The notes under the pieces were generated by a model that was not told the DNA's origin, did no database searches, and saw nothing but the letters and a program-made list of their open reading frames with translations. A stretch of 64,000 nt of DNA from Manis javanica (lineage: Eukaryota; Chordata; Mammalia; Pholidota; Manidae): NCBI RefSeq assembly GCF_040802235.1, contig NC_133157.1:35678501-35742500 (forward strand). Direction: 5' to 3'. Made by a program: the position numbers and the translations under genes. The first letter of the stretch is position 1. Each line of letters opens with the position of its first letter. Positions 58,495-64,000 of the stretch are shown one piece after another.

Positions 58495-59725
58495 TCAACT
58501 AGACTTTGCTGAGATGTAATTGACATATAGCATGGTATTAGTTTTAAATATAGACTTCACTGTTTTTGTTGTAATAAAATACACATGTCATAATATCATT
58601 TTAACCATTTATAAGTGTACAGTTCAGATTCAGGCATTACATACATTCACAATTTTTGTAATCATCACCACTGTCTATATCTAAAACTTTTTTATCATCT
58701 CTAATAAACTCTGTACCTATAAATAATAACTCCCTCTTCCCTTCTGCCCCCCAGCTCCTCATAACCTCTATTCTAATTTCTGTCCCTATAAATTTACCAA
58801 TTCTAGGCACTCCTAAATATAGATACATACAATTTAAGTGATTCATACAATATTTGTCCTGTGTCTGGCTAATTTCCGTTAGTATACTGATTTTGAGGTT
58901 TGTAGCATATATAAGAAATTTTACCTCCTTTTAGGACTGACATATTCCACTGTATGCATATGCTGCATTTTTTAAATCCAACATCCACTGATGGACACTT
59001 GAGTTGTTTTCACCTTTTGTCTATTGTGGATAATGCAGCTATATGAACATTGGTATACAAGTACATATTCAAGTCCCTGCTTTCAGTTCTTTTGGACATA
59101 TACCTAGGAGTGGTATTGCTGTGTCATATGGCAGTTTTATGTTTAATTTTTAAGGGATCACCAAACAGTTTTCACAGCAGCTGCACTATTTTACATCCCC
59201 ACCAGTGATGTCTGAGGGTTCCATTTCTCCACATCCTCACTAATACTTTTTATATTTTGTTTTGTTTTGTTTTTGGTAATTGCCATCCTACTAGGTGGAA
59301 GTGATATCTCATTGTAGTTTTTATTTGCATTTCCCTCATGACTAATGAAGTTGAGCATCTTTTCTTGTGCTTATTGGGTATTTGTATATCTTCCTTGGAG
59401 AAATGTCTATTCAAATGCTTTTCTCATTTTTGATCTGAGTTGTTTGATTTTGTTGGGAGTTGTATATATGTATTCTAGATATTAATCTGTTAGACATATA
59501 GTTTGCAAATATTTTCTTCTATTCTGTAGGTTGACATTCCACTTTCTTGATAGTATGTTTTAATGTTTTTAACTTTTATGGAGTCTAATTCATCTATTTT
59601 TTTCCTCTCTCTCATTGCCTTTGCTTTTGGTGTCATATCCATGAAATTGTACCCAAATCCAATGTCACAAAGTCTTTTACTTTTTTCTGACTATACCAGG
59701 GTTTTTATTGCTGTAAGGATCTTTC
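58495..59725 (-). repeat. Old LINE-1 3' relic, antisense (second of two)
   Basis: A second start ('tgctgagatgtaattgaca') and a second run of the same landmarks ('gtgtctggctaatttccgt', 'ggacatatacctaggagtg', 'tccacatcctcactaatac') show another old copy in the same orientation. It is interrupted at about 59727 by the younger copy B. Confidence 0.85.
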
Positions 59726-59726
59726 C

Positions 59727-62700
59727 TTTTTTTTTTTTCCTGGTTTTCTTTCCCTTTTTAAAATTTATTATTTATTATTCATTTTTTATATCATTAATAT
59801 ACACTTGCATGAACAACATTGTGGTTACTAGATTCCCCCCATTATCAAGTCCCCACCACATACCCCATTACAGCCACTGTCCATCAGCTTAGTAAGATGC
59901 TACAGAATCACTACTTGTCTTCTCTGTGCTATACTGCCTTCCCCGTGCACCCATGCTACATTATGTGTGCTAATTGTAATGCCCTTTATCCCCTTGTCCC
60001 TCCCTTCATATCTATCCTCCTCAGTCCCTTTCCCTTTGGTAACTGTTAGTCCATTCCTGGGTTCTGTGAGTCTGCTGCTGTTTTGTTCCTTCAGTTTTCT
60101 CTTTGTTCTTATACGCCACAGATGAGTGAAATCATTTGGTACTTGTCTTTCTCCACCTGGCTTATTTCACTGAGGATAATGCCCACTAGCTCCATCCATG
60201 TTGTTACAAATGGTAGGATTTGTTTTCTTCTTATGGCTGAATAATACTCCATTGTGTGCATGTACCACATCTTCTTTATCCATTAATCTACTGATGGACA
60301 CTTAGGTTGCTTCCATTTCTTGGCTGTTGTAAATAGTGCTGCGATAAACATAGGGGTGCATCTGTCTTTTTCAAAGTAGGCTGCTGCATTGTTAGGATAA
60401 ATTCCTAGGAGTTGAATTCCTGGGTCAAATGGTATTTCTATTTTGAGCTTTTTGAGGAACCTCCATATTGCTTTCCACAATGGCTGAACTAATTTACATT
60501 CCCACCAGCAGTGTAGGAGGGTTCCCCTTTCTCCACAACCTCGCCAACATTTGTTGTTGTTTGGCTTTTGGATTGTAGCCATCCTTACTGGTGTGAGATG
60601 ATATCTCATTGTGGTTTTAATTTGCATTTCTCTGATGACAAGCGATGTGGAGCATCTTTTCATGTGTCTGTTGGCCATCTGAATTTCTTCTTTAGAGAAC
60701 TGTCTGTTCAGCTCCTCTGCCCATTTTTTAATTGGATTATTTGCTTTTTGTTTGTTGAGTACATGAGCTCTTTATATATTTTGGATGTCAACCCTTTATC
60801 GGATCTGTCATTTATGAATATATTCTCCCATACTGTAGGATACCTTTTTGTTCTATTGATGGTGTCCTTTGCTGTACAGAAGCTTTTCAGCTTGATATAG
60901 TCCCACTTGTTCATTTTTGCTTTTGTTTTCCTTGCCCAGGGAGATATGTTCATGAGGAAGTCGCTCATGTGTATGTCCAAGAGATTTTGCCTGTGTTTTT
61001 TTCTAAGAGTTTTATGGTTTCATGACTAACATTCAGATCTTTGATCCATTTCGAATTTACTTTTGTGTATGGGGTTAGATAATGATCCAGTTTCATTCTC
61101 TTACATGTAGCTGTCCAATTTTGCCAACACCAACTGTTGAAGAGACTGTCATTTCCCCATTGTATGTCCATGGCTCCTTTATCATATATTGATTGACCAT
61201 ATATGTTTGGGTTAATGTCTGGAGTCTCTATTCTGTTCCACTGGTCTGTGGCTCTGTTCTTGTGCCAGTACCAAATTGTCTTGATTACTGTGGCTTTGTA
61301 GTAGAGCTTGAAGTTGGAGAGTGAGATCCCCCCTGCTTTATTCTTCCTTCTCAGGATTGCTTTGGCTATTTGGGGTCTTTTGTGGTTCCATATAAGTTTT
61401 TGAACTATTTCTTCCAGTTCGTTAGAATGCTGTTGGTAATTTGATAGGGATTGCATTGAATCTGTAGATTGCTTTGGGCAGGATGGCCATTTTGAAGATA
61501 TGAATTCTTCCTAGCCAAGAGCATGGGATGAGTTTCCATTTGTTAGTGTCCTCTTTAATTTCTCTCAAGAGTGTCTTGGAGTTTTCAGGGTATAGGTCTT
61601 TCACTTCCTTGGTTAGGTTTATTCCTAGGTATTTTATTCTTTTTGATGGTGTTGTGAATGGAATTGTTTTCCTGATTTCTCTTTCTATTAGTTCATTGTT
61701 AGTGTATAGGAAAGCCACAGATTTCTCTGTGTTAATTTTGTATTCTGCAACTTTGCTGAATTCTGATATTAGATGTAGTAGTTTTGGAGTGGAGTCTTTA
61801 GGGTTTTTTATGTACAATATCAAGTCATCTGCAAATAGTGACAGTTTGACTCCTTCTTTACCAATATGGATGCCTTGTATTTCTTTGTTTTGTTCAATTG
61901 TCATGGCTAGGACCTCCAGTACTATGTTGAATAACAGTGAGGAGAGTGGGCATCCTTGTCTTGTTCCCGATCATAGAGGAGAAGCTTTCAGCTTCTCACT
62001 GTTCAGTGTGGGTTTTTCATATATGGCCTTTATTATGTTGAGGTACTTGCCCTCAATACCCATTTTGTTGAGAGTTTTTATGATGAATGGATGTTGAATT
62101 TTGTCGAATGCTTTTTCAGCATCTGTGGAGATGATCATGTGATTTTTATCCTTCTTTTTGTTTATGTGGTGGATAATGTTGATGGATTTTCGAATGTTGT
62201 ACCATCCTTGCATCCCTGGGATGAATCCCACATGGTCATGGTGTATGATCCTCTTGATGTATTTTTGAATTCGGTTTGCTAATATTTTGTTGAGTATTTT
62301 TACATCTATGTTCATCTGGGATATTGGCCTATAGTTTTCTTTTTTTGTGGTGTCTTTGCCTGGTTTTGGTATTTGAGTGATGTTTCGAAGTATTCCCTCC
62401 TCTTCTATTTTTTGGAAAACTTTAAGGAGAATGGGTATTAGCTCTTCACTAAATGTCTGATAAAATTCAGCAGTGAATCCATCTGGAATGGGGGTTTTGT
62501 TCTTGGGTAGTTTTTTTAATTAAGTTTCAATTTAATTGCTGGTAATTGGTCTGTTATGTTTCAGTTTCTTCCTGGGTCAGTCTTTGAAGGTTGTATTTTT
62601 CTAGAAATTTGTCCATTTCTTCTAGGTTATCCAACTTGTTACCATATAGATTTTCATAGTATTCTCTGATAATTCTTTGTATTTCTGTGGTGTCCATCAT

Positions 62701-64000
62701 GATTTTTCCTTTCTCATTTCTGATTCTGTTTATGTGTGTAGATTCTCTTTTTTTCTTAATAGTTTGGCTAGGGGGTTATCTATTTTGTTTATTTTCTCAA
62801 AGAACCTGCTCTTGCTTTCATTAATTTTTTCTATTGTTTTATTCTTCTCAATTTTATTTATTTATTCTCTGATCTTTATTATGTCTCCCCTTCTGGTGAC
62901 TTTGGGCTTCATTTGTTCTTCTTTTTCTAGTTTCAGTAATTGTAAATTTAGGCTATTTATTTTGGATTGTTCCTCCTTCTTGAAATAGCCCTGGATTGCT
63001 GTATACTTCCCTCTTAGAACTTTCTTCACTGTGTCCTACGGAAGTTGGGGCATTGTGCTGTTGTTTTCATTTGTCTCCATATATTGCATGATCTGTCTTT
63101 TAATTTGGTCATTTTTCCATTGATTATTTAGGAGCATGTTGTTAAGTCTCCATATGTTTGTGATCCTTTTTGTTTTCTTTGTGCAATTACTTTCTAGTTT
63201 TATACTTTTGTTATATGAGAGGTTGGTTGGTAGAATTTCAGTCTTTTCGAATTTCCTGAGGCTCTTTCTGTGGGCTTGTTTGTGGTCTATTCTGGAAAAT
63301 GGTCCATGTACACTTGAGAAGAATGTGTGTCCTGCTGCTTTTGAATGTTGAGTTCTGTAGATATCTGTTAGGTCCATCTCTTCTAACATGTTGTTCAATG
63401 CCTCTGTGCCCTTACTTATTTTCTGTCTGGTTGATCTGTCCTTTTTAGTGAGTGGAGTGTTGAAGTCTTGTAGAATGAATGTATTAAATTCTATTTCCCC
63501 TTTTAATTCTGTTAGTATTTGTTTTACATATGTCAGTGCTCCTGTGTTGGGTGCATAGATATTTATAATGGTTTTACCCTCTTTTTGGATTGACCCCTTC
63601 ACCATTGTGTGATGCTCTTCTTTGTCTCTTGTGACTCTCTTTGTTTTGAAGTCTATTTTGTCTGATAGAAGTATCCAACACCTGCTTTTTTCTCCCTATT
63701 AGTTGCATGAATTATCTTTTTCCATCCCTTTACTTTTAGTCTGTGTATGTCTTTGGGTTTGAAGTGAGTCTCTTGTAGGCAGCATATAGTTGGGTCTTGT
63801 TTTTATATCCATTCAGTGACTTTATGTCTTTTGAATGTTGCATTCAGACCATTTACATTTAGGGTGATTTTCACAAGGTATGTATTTATTGCCATTGCAG
63901 GCTTTAGATTTGTGGTTACCAAAAGGTCAAAGGTAACTTCCTTAATATCTAAGAGTCTAACTTAACTCACTTAGTATACTATTACAAACACAATCTAAAG
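59727..64000 (-). mobile_element. LINE-1 copy B, ORF2-bearing, decayed, leaves the window
   Basis: Antisense L1 parallel to copy A: T-rich 3' tail at about 59727-59790, 3' UTR, then ORF2 to its ATG at 63895. The C-terminal zinc-knuckle region is visible at 60283-60678 ([14 protein letters not shown]), a reverse transcriptase piece with LFADDLILY at 61422-61904, a finger/palm piece at 61971-62315, and endonuclease sequence at 63036-63605. Stops and frameshifts break it into pieces. The last 105 bases lie upstream of ORF2, so this copy extends further 5' than copy A and may carry ORF1 beyond the window. Confidence 0.95.

Overview
The window is nuclear DNA of a placental mammal. It has spliced genes with GT-AG introns, CpG-island promoters, AATAAA signals, and mammalian repeats (LINE-1, LINE-2, MIR, MER5A, an MLT1-type LTR). 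Gene order matches the block known from human chromosome 9p13.3 in reverse orientation: STOML2 (3' UTR only), PIGO, FANCG and VCP on the plus strand, then SPATA31G1 (C9orf131) on the minus strand. I saw no lineage-specific SINE (no Alu, carnivore tRNA-Lys SINE, equine ERE or ruminant BovB-type element), so I do not name an order. No database search was run; human comparisons are from memory.

Layout. 1-130: probable end of the STOML2 3' UTR. 130-2830: repeats (L2, old L1, MIR). 2840-10400: PIGO, one non-coding plus ten coding exons, 1089 codons. 10400-14400: old antisense L1 relics with a 253-bp tandem duplication. 14440-20400: FANCG, 14 coding exons, intact, but with an unclear start codon. 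21500-35660: VCP, 17 exons, 806 codons, with a CCAAT-rich CpG-island promoter. 35660-40440: intergenic with L1/MLT1 relics. 40441-43779: SPATA31G1, minus strand, two coding exons. 43780-64000: gene-poor DNA with MIR, L2, MER5A, LTR-like debris and two large antisense L1 copies (46085-50237 and about 59727 to the window end).

The genes do not form one pathway. PIGO adds phosphoethanolamine to GPI anchors in the ER, FANCG is a Fanconi anaemia core-complex protein, VCP is the p97 AAA+ unfoldase, and SPATA31G1 is a fast-evolving testis gene. No prokaryote-type system, CRISPR array or new multi-gene system was found. The observations most worth checking are: a VCP reading frame that differs from my recollection of human at one residue only, Arg95 to His, a known disease position; an apparent ATG-to-ACG change at the FANCG start inside a perfect Kozak context; a GC-AG intron in VCP; an SPATA31G1 intron built of a 33-bp degenerate repeat, with a stop codon embedded in its poly(A) signal; a PIGO exon fragment copied into the next intron; and a 75-bp inverted repeat at 51.2 kb.
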